This document shows positions 9,405 through 18,089 of a stretch of DNA of 64,000 nt, piece after piece (positions within the stretch are counted from its first letter, which is position 1; each line of letters opens with the position of its first letter). The notes beneath the pieces were generated by a model. The model did no database searches and had not been told where the DNA came from. It worked only from the letters and a program-made list of their open reading frames with translations. A program made the translations under genes and the position numbers. The DNA comes from an uncultured Flavobacteriaceae bacterium (GTDB taxonomy: Bacteria; Bacteroidota; Bacteroidia; Flavobacteriales; Flavobacteriaceae): the NCBI GenBank assembly GCA_947494205.1, contig CANLUH010000010.1, positions 1-64,000 of the forward strand, in the 5' to 3' direction.

Positions 9405-10793
9405 TTATTCTATAATTGGTTTATCTAAATAGAAATCTAGTACTTTCGTTTTAAACACATAGTTATATTTAGCATTTAAAAAAGAAGATTGTGCATTTAC
9501 TAATCTATTTCTCACTTGTTCTAGTTCGAAAGCTGTACTAACTCCTAAATCATATTTATTTTGTTCGTTTCTATAAGCCTCTTCTTGTGCTTCAACAGAA
9601 ACTTTAGATGCTTCATATTGTTTTAATGATGCTTTTGCATCTGCATATGCTTGCTCCACATTAGCTGTAAGGGTTAACTTTTCTTGTTCTAAAGAAAGTT
9701 GTAATCTATCTTTTGTTATTTTAGAACGGCTAACGTTTGCATTATTTCTAAATCCATTAAAAATTGGTATATTTAAACTGAACCCGAAATTATATCCTAA
9801 GTTATCTTCCAATTGTTGTGCAAAGCCATTGGGTTGAAATTCTACTATTGGCTCACCAGTATTTTCATCTACACCAAGAAAAACTTGCCTTACATCGTCT
9901 TGACCTTGAAGATGCTGATATGAAGTCCCCAAACCTGCTCCAAAACTCAATGTTGGATAATAACCACTCTTAGCTATTTCTATGTTATAATCTGCATTTT
10001 TTAAATTTAGTTCTGCATTCTTTATCTCTGGCCTGTTTGTTAATGCATAAGATAGAATTTCATTGGATGAATTGTAAACCATAACTGCATTATCTAAATC
10101 AATATTTATTTCTTCTATTTCAAAATTATCTTTAGAAATTTGTAATAATTGAGATAGATTTAAAAGAGAAATATCTACACTATTTTGAGCGTTTATTAAA
10201 CGTTCGTTATCACTAGCAACTTGCGATTTAGCAACTAACAAATCTGCTTTTGCTCTCACACCTGCATTTACTAACTCCTCTATTTGATTATAACTTTGCT
10301 GACTAATTTCAACTTGTTCTTTAGCTAATTTTAAAGCTTCTTTATTAAATAAAATATTTAAAAATGTATTTACAACATTAAGTGAAATATTATTCTTCAA
10401 AATATCAAGTTGTAATTCACTTGATTCAATTCCTAATTTTGCTTGTTTAAATAAGTTAATATTTCTAAATCCATTAAAAATAGTTGCCCCTGTACTTAAA
10501 CTAAAACTATTTCCCCTAGTATCTATACTAATCCTATTACCATCTTGTCCAATAAACGAACCAAAGTTAAAATTCTGTGATGCTGATCCACTTGCTGTTG
10601 GCAAAAAATTAGCTCTAGCAGTTATTACGTTTTCTTCGGCTGTTTTAATATCTAATCCAGCTTGTTGAACTGAAATATTATTCTCTAAAGCATGATTAAC
10701 ACACTCCTTTAATGTCCATTTCTTTCCTTGAGCGAAGGTTGAAACACTAACAATTAGTGTTAAAACTAAGGTTACTATATTTTTATTATTCAT
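9405..10793 (-). CDS. TolC-family outer membrane efflux protein
   Basis: A 462-residue outer-membrane channel protein with a signal peptide (MNNKNIVTLVLTLIVSVSTFAQ). The TolC start block WTLKECVNHALENN follows, then two OEP repeats rich in coiled-coil heptads with the recurrent PTLSFGAGL and NIPIFNGFRNNANVSRSK patterns. It is the outer-membrane component of the exporter encoded upstream. Its start overlaps the adaptor gene by 8 bp, implying translational coupling within the ABC-type operon. Confidence 0.92.
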   Translation of the reverse strand: MNNKNIVTLVLTLIVSVSTFAQGKKWTLKECVNHALENNISVQQAGLDIKTAEENVITARANFLPTASGSASQNFNFGSFIGQDGNRISIDTRGNSFSLSTGATIFNGFRNINLFKQAKLGIESSELQLDILKNNISLNVVNTFLNILFNKEALKLAKEQVEISQQSYNQIEELVNAGVRAKADLLVAKSQVASDNERLINAQNSVDISLLNLSQLLQISKDNFEIEEINIDLDNAVMVYNSSNEILSYALTNRPEIKNAELNLKNADYNIEIAKSGYYPTLSFGAGLGTSYQHLQGQDDVRQVFLGVDENTGEPIVEFQPNGFAQQLEDNLGYNFGFSLNIPIFNGFRNNANVSRSKITKDRLQLSLEQEKLTLTANVEQAYADAKASLKQYEASKVSVEAQEEAYRNEQNKYDLGVSTAFELEQVRNRLVNAQSSFLNAKYNYVFKTKVLDFYLDKPIIE

Positions 10794-11916
10794 CTTCTTC
10801 GTTATCGTCTTTAGCTTTCTTTTTATCTAATCTATTCCAAACTTTTATTTCATCCTTAATGTCTAAACCTTTAACCACCTCTACATTTATACCATCCGAA
10901 ATACCTGTCTCGATATCTCTTCTTTCAAAGTCTTGTTCCCCTATCATAACATTAACATAAGGTTTTTCTGTTTTTTTATCAAATTGTAATAAAGCTTCTT
11001 TTATTACTAAGATACTATCTTTTTTCTCTAAAATAATATCTGCGTTGGCACTATATCCCGCTCTAACATAAGAATCTGAATCTCCTATATTTACATCTCC
11101 TTCAATTTTAAATTGTACAGCTCCTTGATCTTCAGTTCCTTTAGGTGCAATAAATTTCAAATTAGCATCAAATTCTTTATCCTGTATTGCTCCTAGTTTA
11201 ATTTTCAAAGGCATTCCTAATCTTAATTTACCTACTTCAGCTTCATCAACCTTCCCTTCAAAAATCATCTTCTTTAAATCCGCTATTCTGGCTATAGAAG
11301 TTCCTGCATTAAAGTTATTACTTTCTATAACTTGATCACCTTCTTTAACTGGTATTTCTAGAATTGTACCATTAACAGTAGCTCTTACATTTGTATTTGC
11401 AGAAGCAGAACCTCCAGAAGATCCTTTTTTAATTATAGAATAATCACTATTAGCATTATTTAAACTTTGTTTTGCTTGATTATAATTTAATTCGGATTGC
11501 TCAAATTCTTGAGTAGAAATAACCCCCTTATCTAAGAGTTCTTTAGTTCTATCGTAACTCGTTTTAGCATTATTTAAAACTATTTTAGCATTATTAATTC
11601 TTCCTCTAGCTGTATTTAAAGATTGCTCATTTGGAACAACTTTAATCTTAGCAATTAAATCCCCATTTTTTATACTTTCACCTTCTTTTACATATATTTT
11701 CTCAATGATACCTGAAATTTGTGGTTTAATTTCCACTTCATCTTTAGGTATAATTTTACCTGTGGCTACTACTTTATTTACTATATTATCCTTACTTAGT
11801 TTTTCAGTTTTAAAAAGTTTAATTGGTTTAGAATTTTGCTTTTTAACATATACTAATGCAGTCAAGACTGCTAATATAAAAACTATAAATAATATTATTT
11901 TTACTCGCTTACTCAT
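10786..11916 (-). CDS. Periplasmic adaptor (membrane fusion) protein of an ABC exporter, MacA-like
   Basis: A 376-residue adaptor with one N-terminal membrane anchor (about 7-24). The split biotinyl-lipoyl domain begins at VVATGKIIPKDEVEIKPQIS and ends at ILEIPVKEGDQV, with an alpha-helical hairpin between (NTARGRINNAKIVLNNAKTS). A beta-barrel and membrane-proximal domain follow. It bridges the inner-membrane ABC permeases and TolC. The order ATPase, permease, permease, adaptor, TolC with short gaps or overlaps identifies the exporter. The tail is acidic and lysine-rich. MacA-like is preferred over RND adaptor because the partners are ABC proteins. Confidence 0.9.
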   Translation of the reverse strand: MSKRVKIILFIVFILAVLTALVYVKKQNSKPIKLFKTEKLSKDNIVNKVVATGKIIPKDEVEIKPQISGIIEKIYVKEGESIKNGDLIAKIKVVPNEQSLNTARGRINNAKIVLNNAKTSYDRTKELLDKGVISTQEFEQSELNYNQAKQSLNNANSDYSIIKKGSSGGSASANTNVRATVNGTILEIPVKEGDQVIESNNFNAGTSIARIADLKKMIFEGKVDEAEVGKLRLGMPLKIKLGAIQDKEFDANLKFIAPKGTEDQGAVQFKIEGDVNIGDSDSYVRAGYSANADIILEKKDSILVIKEALLQFDKKTEKPYVNVMIGEQDFERRDIETGISDGINVEVVKGLDIKDEIKVWNRLDKKKAKDDNEEDE

Positions 11917-11943
11917 AATTGGTTAATTTATATATTATTTTAA

Positions 11944-13200
11944 TTACTCTTCTCTTAAAGCATCTATAGGCTTTATTTTAACTGCTCTTCTTGCTGGTAT
12001 CATTCCTATTAAAACACTTAAACCTACCATTAAAATAAAAGTGATTATTAATTGTGTGAAATTTATTATTGGATTATCGAACGGAAAATCTCCTTTACCA
12101 GCGTATTTATAGTCTATAAAGTATAGTATTGCTACAGATATAACAAAACCTATTAATCCTGCAAATGTTGTTAATACTATAGACTCTAATATTATTTGCT
12201 TTTTAATAATCTTTGGTGTAGCCCCTAATGCTCTACGTATTCCTATTTCATTTGTGCGCTCTTTTACTGTTATTAAAAGAATATTGCTGACTGAAATTAC
12301 TCCTGCTAATAATGTAAACATACCTACGAAAAACGAAAAGAATTGCAATGCAGTTGTAAAAACACTAATCCCAGTAAAAATTTGAGAAAAATCGAAAGAC
12401 CCAATTGCTCGTGGATCATCTGGATGTATTTTATATTTTGCTTTTAACAACTTTTTAATTTTGGTTTCTGCAGCTTTCACTGTTTTTCCTTCTTTTACTG
12501 ATATAGACAACCAACCAACTTCATTTCCACTATTAAATGCTTTCTGAAATGTTGAAAAAGGAACATAAATAGCATTTTCCCCATCGAAATTTATGCTTTT
12601 CGGTTTTTTATATATACCAACGACTGCAAAATACACTCCATTGATTTGGATATATTCTCCAATAGCATTTTCACCTTTATCAAAAAGTAATTTATACGCG
12701 TCTAAACCGATAACGCATACCTTTTTTGTTTCTTTTAAATCGTTAATATTTAAAAAGCGCCCTTCAACTAACCGTTTTTTAGAAATTTGATCTATCTCAG
12801 GAAAATCTCCGTATACACTAGACCCACTAGTTTGACCGTTTCTTAAAACCGTAGTTGTCCCTCTAAAATCGCCTAATTGGATTCTTGGCGCAATAACATC
12901 TACTTCTTCTACCTTTCGTTTAATAAGTTCTACATCATCTAAGTTAAAATCTATGTCTCTACCTTTTTTAAATCCTTCATACGGCATTGATGTCACTTGT
13001 GTCCACATAAACATACTATTTGTAGCAGTACCAGCAAAAACTTTATCAAAACCATTTTTCATTCCTGTAGTTGCTCCTAAAAGAAGAAACAGTATTATAA
13101 TAGCAAAAATAACACCCAGTGTAGTTAATGTTGTCCTTAATAGGTTTTTAGTTAACGTACTAAATACTTCACTCCATAAATCTCTATCAAATATTCTCAT
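11944..13200 (-). CDS. MacB-like ABC transporter permease (second copy)
   Basis: A 418-residue FtsX/MacB-type permease. It has an N-terminal helix (about 18-43), a large MacB periplasmic core domain, and three C-terminal helices around the block KERTNEIGIRRALGATP, which contacts the ATPase in this family. The N-terminal RDLWSEVF resembles that of the upstream permease, so the two are diverged paralogues. They probably form a heterodimer with the ATPase encoded at 14425-15126. The gene is 2 nt from its paralogue and within the same operon. Confidence 0.92.
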   Translation of the reverse strand: MRIFDRDLWSEVFSTLTKNLLRTTLTTLGVIFAIIILFLLLGATTGMKNGFDKVFAGTATNSMFMWTQVTSMPYEGFKKGRDIDFNLDDVELIKRKVEEVDVIAPRIQLGDFRGTTTVLRNGQTSGSSVYGDFPEIDQISKKRLVEGRFLNINDLKETKKVCVIGLDAYKLLFDKGENAIGEYIQINGVYFAVVGIYKKPKSINFDGENAIYVPFSTFQKAFNSGNEVGWLSISVKEGKTVKAAETKIKKLLKAKYKIHPDDPRAIGSFDFSQIFTGISVFTTALQFFSFFVGMFTLLAGVISVSNILLITVKERTNEIGIRRALGATPKIIKKQIILESIVLTTFAGLIGFVISVAILYFIDYKYAGKGDFPFDNPIINFTQLIITFILMVGLSVLIGMIPARRAVKIKPIDALREE

Positions 13201-13202
13201 TA

Positions 13203-14432
13203 TTAATCTGCTCTTAATGCGACTATAGGTTTAACATTTGCTGCATTTATAGCTGGTATTAAACCGGCTAACAAACCTGAAATCACTAATATTATTGTTG
13301 CTATTATTATAGTAAGCATATCTACCGAAGGGTTAGAAAATCCTGGAGAATCTATTAGAGGTCCTAGTAAAGCTAATAATCCAGATCCAAATAACATACC
13401 TCCTAGACCTGCTATTGAAGTAATAAATACTGATTCTAAGATAACCAACTTAATTACTTGAGAGGGTCTAGCTCCTAAAGCCTTTCTAATACCAATTTCT
13501 TTTGTTCTTTCTTTAATAATGAACACTAGAATATTACCAATCCCTACTATACCTGCTATTAGTATTAATACACCTATAGAAATACTCATTATAGATAGTA
13601 TAAATGTGAAATTACTTACATCTGAAAATTGCTCTGCTTTATTATTTAGATATATAGCACCTTGATCTTCGGGATCTATTATTAATCGTCGTTTAAACAA
13701 TTCTTCTAAGACTTCAGAGAAATTAATTGCTTCTGCTAAACTAAATTTAGGGTTATAAGTTAATAGTATTTGAGCTAATTGATCTGTATTACCATAGATC
13801 ATTTGAAATGTAGTTATAGGCACATAAACGTTACGTTCTTCTCTTTCATTTCCTTCATCAGAAAAAACACCTACTACAGTATAAATATAGCCATTGATTT
13901 CAACTGTATTACCTAAAGCTTCTTCTTCTTTAAATAACTCCTCGACAACTTTTTTACCTAGAACAACAACTTTTGCTCTACTGTCTAAATCTTGCTGTGT
14001 TAGGAAACGTCCTTTGTTAATTATTGTTTTCTCTATAAATTGATGATCTGGGTGTACAGCTCTTATAGGAAAAGTTGCTTTTTCTTTGTTATGTTTTATA
14101 GGTAAAAATTTATTAAAACGCCCTGATATATACTCAAAAGAGCCTTCAAAACTTCCTTTTATATATTCTATATCTTTATTTTTTAATATAATTCTTCTTC
14201 CGGCATCAAAACCACCGTACGGCTTAGTTGTAGTACTCGCAAAAATAAAAATAGAATTACTTGCATCATCATTAAATTCTTTTGCAAAGCCATTTTGAAG
14301 GCCTTTGACTGAACCTAATAAAAGTACCAAAATAAAAATACCCCATGCTACAGAGAAACCTGTAAGAAATGTTCTTAACTTGTTCTTCTTGATACTATTA
14401 AAGATTTCACTCCAAAGATCTCTATCAAACAT
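13203..14432 (-). CDS. MacB-like ABC transporter permease (first copy)
   Basis: A 409-residue FtsX/MacB-type permease with the same plan as its neighbour: N-terminal helix (about 20-45), periplasmic MacB core, and C-terminal helices with KERTKEIGIRKALGARP and a closing GLIPAINAANVKPIVALR. Family members undergo ATP-driven motions that drive export of peptides, lipoproteins or antibiotics through MacA and TolC partners. It overlaps the ATPase gene by 8 bp and precedes the second permease by 2 nt, indicating tightly coupled expression. The substrate cannot be told from sequence. Confidence 0.92.
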   Translation of the reverse strand: MFDRDLWSEIFNSIKKNKLRTFLTGFSVAWGIFILVLLLGSVKGLQNGFAKEFNDDASNSIFIFASTTTKPYGGFDAGRRIILKNKDIEYIKGSFEGSFEYISGRFNKFLPIKHNKEKATFPIRAVHPDHQFIEKTIINKGRFLTQQDLDSRAKVVVLGKKVVEELFKEEEALGNTVEINGYIYTVVGVFSDEGNEREERNVYVPITTFQMIYGNTDQLAQILLTYNPKFSLAEAINFSEVLEELFKRRLIIDPEDQGAIYLNNKAEQFSDVSNFTFILSIMSISIGVLILIAGIVGIGNILVFIIKERTKEIGIRKALGARPSQVIKLVILESVFITSIAGLGGMLFGSGLLALLGPLIDSPGFSNPSVDMLTIIIATIILVISGLLAGLIPAINAANVKPIVALRAD

Positions 14433-15126
14433 ATTGAGACGCTCTTACTTGTTCTACAAATGTATCTTCCATAATAACACCATCTTTTAATCTTACTATA
14501 CGCTTACACATATTAGCAATGTCTTCTTCGTGTGTTACCATTAATATAGTTTTCCCTTCATCGTTTAGAGATTGAATAAATTCCATTATCTCATAAGATG
14601 TTTTTGTATCTAATGCTCCTGTTGGCTCATCTGCTAATAATAGTTTAGGATTCGCTGCTAGGGCCCTAGCTATAGCTACACGTTGTTTTTGTCCTCCGGA
14701 TAGTTCATTTGGTAAATGGTGTGCCCAATCTTTTAATCCTACTTTCTCTAAATGAAACAGTCCTTTTTCTAAACGTTCTTTTCGTTTTAGTCCTTGATAA
14801 TATAATGGTAACGCAACATTTTCTATTGCGTTTTTATAGTTTATAAGATTAAATGATTGAAAAATAAATCCTAAAAATTTATTCCTGTAAATAGCTGCCT
14901 TCTTTTCTGTTAAATTCTTAATAGGAACATTATCTAAAATGTATTCGCCTTCGTCTGCTTCATCTAACATTCCTATAATATTAAGTAATGTTGATTTTCC
15001 AGACCCTGAAGACCCCATAATAGCTACCATTTCTCCACTTTCTACAGATAGATCTATTCCTTTTAATACATGCAGGCTAGAATCTCCTATTGGATAGGAT
15101 TTGTGAAGCTTGTTGATTTTTAGCAT
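14425..15126 (-). CDS. ABC transporter ATP-binding protein, MacB/LolD-like
   Basis: A 233-residue nucleotide-binding subunit. Walker A is GSSGSGKSTLL, the signature motif is LSGGQKQRVAIARAL, and Walker B is LLADEPTGALD followed by the H-loop MVTHE. I chose the ATG at 15126 (MLKINKLHKSYPIG) because homologues begin directly with this strand; an upstream in-frame ATG at 15168 would add 14 unconserved residues overlapping an inverted repeat. It is the first gene of the five-gene export operon and overlaps the first permease by 8 bp. Confidence 0.93.
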   Translation of the reverse strand: MLKINKLHKSYPIGDSSLHVLKGIDLSVESGEMVAIMGSSGSGKSTLLNIIGMLDEADEGEYILDNVPIKNLTEKKAAIYRNKFLGFIFQSFNLINYKNAIENVALPLYYQGLKRKERLEKGLFHLEKVGLKDWAHHLPNELSGGQKQRVAIARALAANPKLLLADEPTGALDTKTSYEIMEFIQSLNDEGKTILMVTHEEDIANMCKRIVRLKDGVIMEDTFVEQVRASQYV

Positions 15127-15154
15127 ATCGATAGTTTTTTTGATTGATTGTGCC

Positions 15155-15179
15155 ATACCATTCTGCACATGAATGGTAT
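15155..15179. promoter_or_regulatory. Inverted repeat upstream of the ABC export operon (possible operator)
   Basis: ATACCATTC (15155-15163) and GAATGGTAT (15171-15179) are perfect 9-nt inverted arms separated by 7 nt. They sit 29-53 nt before the preferred ATG of the ATPase gene. The symmetry and location suit a dimeric repressor site or a leader hairpin. No regulator gene lies next to it, so the assignment is speculative. Confidence 0.35.
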
Positions 15180-15285
15180 AAGATTATCAATTAGACTACA
15201 AAGGATGAAAAATGTTACAGGAATTTTCTAAAAAAATTGTTAAAAGAATCATTTAGTGTTAAACAAAGCTATTACACACTATATA

Positions 15286-15501
15286 TTATTTTGTTTTAAA
15301 ATAACGTCTGTAGATAAAATAGCCTAATCCAAAAACTAATATATAAGGAATAGACATTAGGTATACTATACCATTATTAATGCCTTTGGCTGCGCCTTGC
15401 CCTTCTTCGTTTTCTAAAACGGCACGACACATAGCACATTGTGCTTCTGCTGGAAGTATAAAAATAAATAAGAGTATAAAAAGTATGATTATTTTTTTCA
15501 C
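15286..15501 (-). CDS. Small membrane protein with CxxC motif in the oxidase assembly cluster
   Basis: A 71-residue protein read from a GTG start at 15501, 2 nt after the DUF420 stop; the longer open frame upstream has cysteine- and tyrosine-rich sequence that is only the shadow of DUF420. The product begins KKIIILFILLFIFILPAEAQ, a signal-like helix, followed by the motif CAMC and a second helix (GIVYLMSIPYILVFGLGYF) with a basic tail. Similar small proteins accompany DUF420 and SCO genes in Flavobacteriia. The exposed CxxC could bind copper or act in thiol exchange, which is inference from context. Confidence 0.65.
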   Translation of the reverse strand: MKKIIILFILLFIFILPAEAQCAMCRAVLENEEGQGAAKGINNGIVYLMSIPYILVFGLGYFIYRRYFKTK

Positions 15502-15503
15502 AA

Positions 15504-16052
15504 CTATACGTAATAAGGAGATATCATAATATATACAACAACACCAGTTATAGCTACATATAACCATAATGGAAACGTTATTTTAGCTATTTTTTTATGA
15601 CGCTCAAAATTATTAGTAATGGCTCTTACATAAGTTATTAGTACAAAAGGAATAACTGCTATAGATAACACTATGTGCGTAATTAAAATAAAATAGTACA
15701 CATATTTTATAGCACCTTCTCCTCCAAACTTAGTAGAATCACTAGTCATGTGGTAAGCTATATACATTAATAAAAATGCTACAGATAACCCTATTGCAAA
15801 TTTCATTAAGTTTTTGTGTAGTTTCAATTTTTTATTTTTTACTGCCCACAATGCTATTAACAATACTATAGCTGTACAGCCATTTATTGTTGCATATATA
15901 GGTGGTAAAAATGTTAATGGTTTTACATCGAATCCTAGCTTACGAAGGTTTACACCAAATAAAAGTGCTACTGCTAATGGGATGATTATAGACAGGGCTA
16001 TAATCCATTTATTATATTTTTTTTCCTCCTGTATGTTTTCTATGTTACTCAT
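15504..16052 (-). CDS. DUF420 membrane protein, cytochrome oxidase assembly context
   Basis: A 182-residue protein with five predicted membrane helices and conserved histidines (YIAYHMTSDSTKFGG, ILITHIVLSIAVIPF, RHKKIAKITFPLWLYVAITGVVVYIM). This is the DUF420 pattern, related to CtaM/YozB proteins linked to maturation of heme-copper oxidases in Firmicutes. It follows a SCO gene and precedes a small CxxC protein, consistent with a role in oxidase biogenesis in the inner membrane. The exact step is not established for this group. Confidence 0.85.
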   Translation of the reverse strand: MSNIENIQEEKKYNKWIIALSIIIPLAVALLFGVNLRKLGFDVKPLTFLPPIYATINGCTAIVLLIALWAVKNKKLKLHKNLMKFAIGLSVAFLLMYIAYHMTSDSTKFGGEGAIKYVYYFILITHIVLSIAVIPFVLITYVRAITNNFERHKKIAKITFPLWLYVAITGVVVYIMISPYYV

Positions 16053-16095
16053 TACAATTGTATGCTTTAAAAAGTCTAATTACTAGTGTTCGTAA

Positions 16096-16839
16096 TTATT
16101 CGTTTAATAATTTTTTAATATCTTCTTTAAGCATGGTAATTTCTTCTTCATTACCATCTTCATCCATTTTCTCTTCAACACTAATGACACCTTTGTAAAA
16201 TATTTTTGGGTTTCCAAAGGCATCTTTTCTAGAGCGTATAAACCCCTCTTTATCTATTAGTGCAAAATCTCCTGAATGTTCAAATCCTGCTTCTACGTCT
16301 TCGTTTTTACCTACAAATATATTGAATCCAATATTAGCTAAGTCGTATATAGCGCCTTCCTCTCCCGTCATTAAATTCCAATTAGGGTTGGTTACTCCAT
16401 AATTAGAGGCATATTCTTTTAAAACGTCTGGTGTATCTATTTCTGGTGTAATGCTAAATGAGGCTACTCCAAAATTGTTTTCATTTCTAAATGAATTTTG
16501 AACATCTATTAGATTTCTATTCATTCTTGGACATATTGTTGGACAGGTTGTAAAAAAGAACTCTACAACATAAACTTTACCTTTATAATCGTCTTGGGTT
16601 ATTGTTTTACCATCTTGATTAGTAAAACTAAAGTTAGGTACTTTTTTTTGCTTACCATTAATCTCTATGTAAGATAGTTTTTCAGAATTAGAGAAGTTAT
16701 TATCCTGCCCTTCGCTCATTCTATCACTCCTACTGATATCGTTATTTTTAACTCTATCTACTATTTTCGGTACAAAAAGGATTCCGAACAATAATATGAT
16801 AAATGCTATACCTATGTATGAATAATTATTCTTTTTCAT
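16096..16839 (-). CDS. SCO-family copper chaperone for cytochrome c oxidase
   Basis: A 247-residue SCO1/SenC protein with one N-terminal membrane anchor (about 7-24) and a thioredoxin fold. The copper ligands are visible: the CxxxC motif in TTCPTICPRM (about 95-105) and the distal histidine in FEHSGDFALIDKEG. SCO proteins deliver copper to the CuA centre of subunit II or reduce its cysteines. The gene overlaps the upstream redoxin-like gene by 14 bp, so the two are probably translationally coupled. An acidic insertion (KMDEDGNEEEI) occurs near the C-terminus. Confidence 0.93.
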   Translation of the reverse strand: MKKNNYSYIGIAFIILLFGILFVPKIVDRVKNNDISRSDRMSEGQDNNFSNSEKLSYIEINGKQKKVPNFSFTNQDGKTITQDDYKGKVYVVEFFFTTCPTICPRMNRNLIDVQNSFRNENNFGVASFSITPEIDTPDVLKEYASNYGVTNPNWNLMTGEEGAIYDLANIGFNIFVGKNEDVEAGFEHSGDFALIDKEGFIRSRKDAFGNPKIFYKGVISVEEKMDEDGNEEEITMLKEDIKKLLNE

Positions 16840-17563
16840 CGGTTGTACTGTTTGGTTTTATATCGTCTGCTCTTCTAGTTGTAGAATTAAAATCTCCTTT
16901 ACGTTTTTGCCTGTATTCTGTTAGTAATACTCTTACATCATCTGCTCCCATTTTATTTTTCAATATTGAAATTTCTGAACAGTTATAGGCTGTTAACGGG
17001 TATACTGGAACCGTGTTTTTTTCTATTTCTTTTTTAGTTCTATCATCTAATCTCCCGCGTTGATTCAATTCTTTATCTATAATAAAAACACTATTTGTTC
17101 CATAAGTACCATCTAAACGTAAACTAGTTCTTAAGCTCTTAAATAGTCTGTTAATATCACTTTTACTGGCATATACAAAGTACCAAAACTTTAAAGGCTT
17201 GTATTTATTAAGTTCGTTCTCTAAGCGTTTTGCCTCTTCCTTAGCTTCTTCAGGAACCAACATAACAACTTGAAATTTCTTAAACCCTTTAAATTTATCG
17301 TAAATTAATTCTTTTAGGTTAGAGGCTTCTGTTATTTTCCCTTCAGGATTGCTTCCTAAAAACCCAAGAACAGTTATATGTTTTTTTAATATAATACTCT
17401 TATCTGGATTAGATGGTAAGTTTTCTATATCTAACACATTCTCCTTAACTATATCTAAAGGAGTATAGTTGTTTTCTGAAGGTAATAGCATTAATAAAAA
17501 AGCAACAGGAAGAAAGAATAATATTCCTAATACAATATTTTTTTTTGTTGACTTTTTGCTCAT
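16826..17563 (-). CDS. Membrane-anchored redoxin-like protein lacking the CxxC pair
   Basis: Start chosen at ATG 17563 (MSKKSTKKNIVLGILFFLP), giving 245 residues; an in-frame ATG at 17620 would overlap the upstream terminator. One anchor helix (about 9-28) precedes a domain whose strand pattern (HITVLGFLGSNPEGK, KKFQVVMLVP, SVFIIDKELNQRGRLDDR) resembles thioredoxin or SCO folds. No cysteine pair is present at the expected site and only one cysteine is seen, near YNCSEI. It overlaps the SCO gene by 14 bp and follows the oxidase genes. It may be a degenerate SCO partner, which is inference from fold-like pattern and context. Confidence 0.6.
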   Translation of the reverse strand: MSKKSTKKNIVLGILFFLPVAFLLMLLPSENNYTPLDIVKENVLDIENLPSNPDKSIILKKHITVLGFLGSNPEGKITEASNLKELIYDKFKGFKKFQVVMLVPEEAKEEAKRLENELNKYKPLKFWYFVYASKSDINRLFKSLRTSLRLDGTYGTNSVFIIDKELNQRGRLDDRTKKEIEKNTVPVYPLTAYNCSEISILKNKMGADDVRVLLTEYRQKRKGDFNSTTRRADDIKPNSTTDEKE

Positions 17564-17595
17564 TATAAGTCTGTTATTTTTCGTTTTACAAAAAT

Positions 17596-17626
17596 AAAAA
17601 AGGTGGTTTAAATAAACCACCTTTTC
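17596..17626 (-). terminator. Intrinsic terminator after cytochrome oxidase subunit IV gene
   Basis: AAAGGTGGTTTA and TAAACCACCTTT form a 12-bp perfect stem with a 2-nt loop, flanked by A/T runs on both sides. It lies between the subunit IV stop (17655) and the redoxin-like start (17563), so the cox genes and the SCO/DUF420 genes are separate, or partly separate, transcription units. Confidence 0.75.
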
Positions 17627-17654
17627 TTTATGTTTAACACCTAATCATTAGTGT

Positions 17655-18035
17655 TTAAAAATCTTTTTTAATAAAGCCATTTTTGTATACTCCTTCTACA
17701 TAGCCACCTTCTTGTAATAAAATGAATACTAAGTAGCAAATTAAGAATATTGCTGTCCAAACCACCATACGTCTTAAGCTTTTAGTTTCATCACGCATGT
17801 GCATAAAATCCCAAGTAATATAGTAAGCTTTTACAATAGTTAGTATAATGAATATCCAGTTAAGTCCTTTCATTCCTAAAACCTGTCCCATTAACGCTTC
17901 TGGCTTGTATATACCTAATACAACTTCTATTGCTGTAATAATACTAAGGAAAATTAAAACTCCCCAAATTTTTTGAGTGTTAGACTTAAATTTAACTAAC
18001 CCTTGGAATATTGCTAATTTATGTTCGTGTGCCAT
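17655..18035 (-). CDS. Cytochrome c oxidase subunit IV family protein
   Basis: A 126-residue protein with three membrane helices (about 24-42, 55-75, 87-108). The block YYITWDFMHMRDETKSLRRMV is typical of prokaryotic small subunit IV (CtaF/CyoD type), of which only part is quoted here. It is the last gene of the ctaB-subunit III cluster and ends at a strong terminator. Subunits I and II are not in the window, so the core genes lie elsewhere. The protein helps stabilise the heme-copper oxidase in the inner membrane. Confidence 0.88.
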   Translation of the reverse strand: MAHEHKLAIFQGLVKFKSNTQKIWGVLIFLSIITAIEVVLGIYKPEALMGQVLGMKGLNWIFIILTIVKAYYITWDFMHMRDETKSLRRMVVWTAIFLICYLVFILLQEGGYVEGVYKNGFIKKDF

Positions 18036-18089
18036 TTTTAATTATATATTTTGAATCCTTTAAACGTGGATTATTGTCTTAACCTTTAA

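Noticed and set aside
15127-15168. Longer start (MQNGMAQSIKK) for the ABC ATPase
   Set aside because: Homologues begin at MLKINKLHKS; the extension overlaps a perfect inverted repeat and is not protein-like.
15502-15567. Longer start for the small CxxC protein
   Set aside because: The extension is in a shadow frame of DUF420; a GTG 2 nt after the DUF420 stop gives a clean signal-like start.
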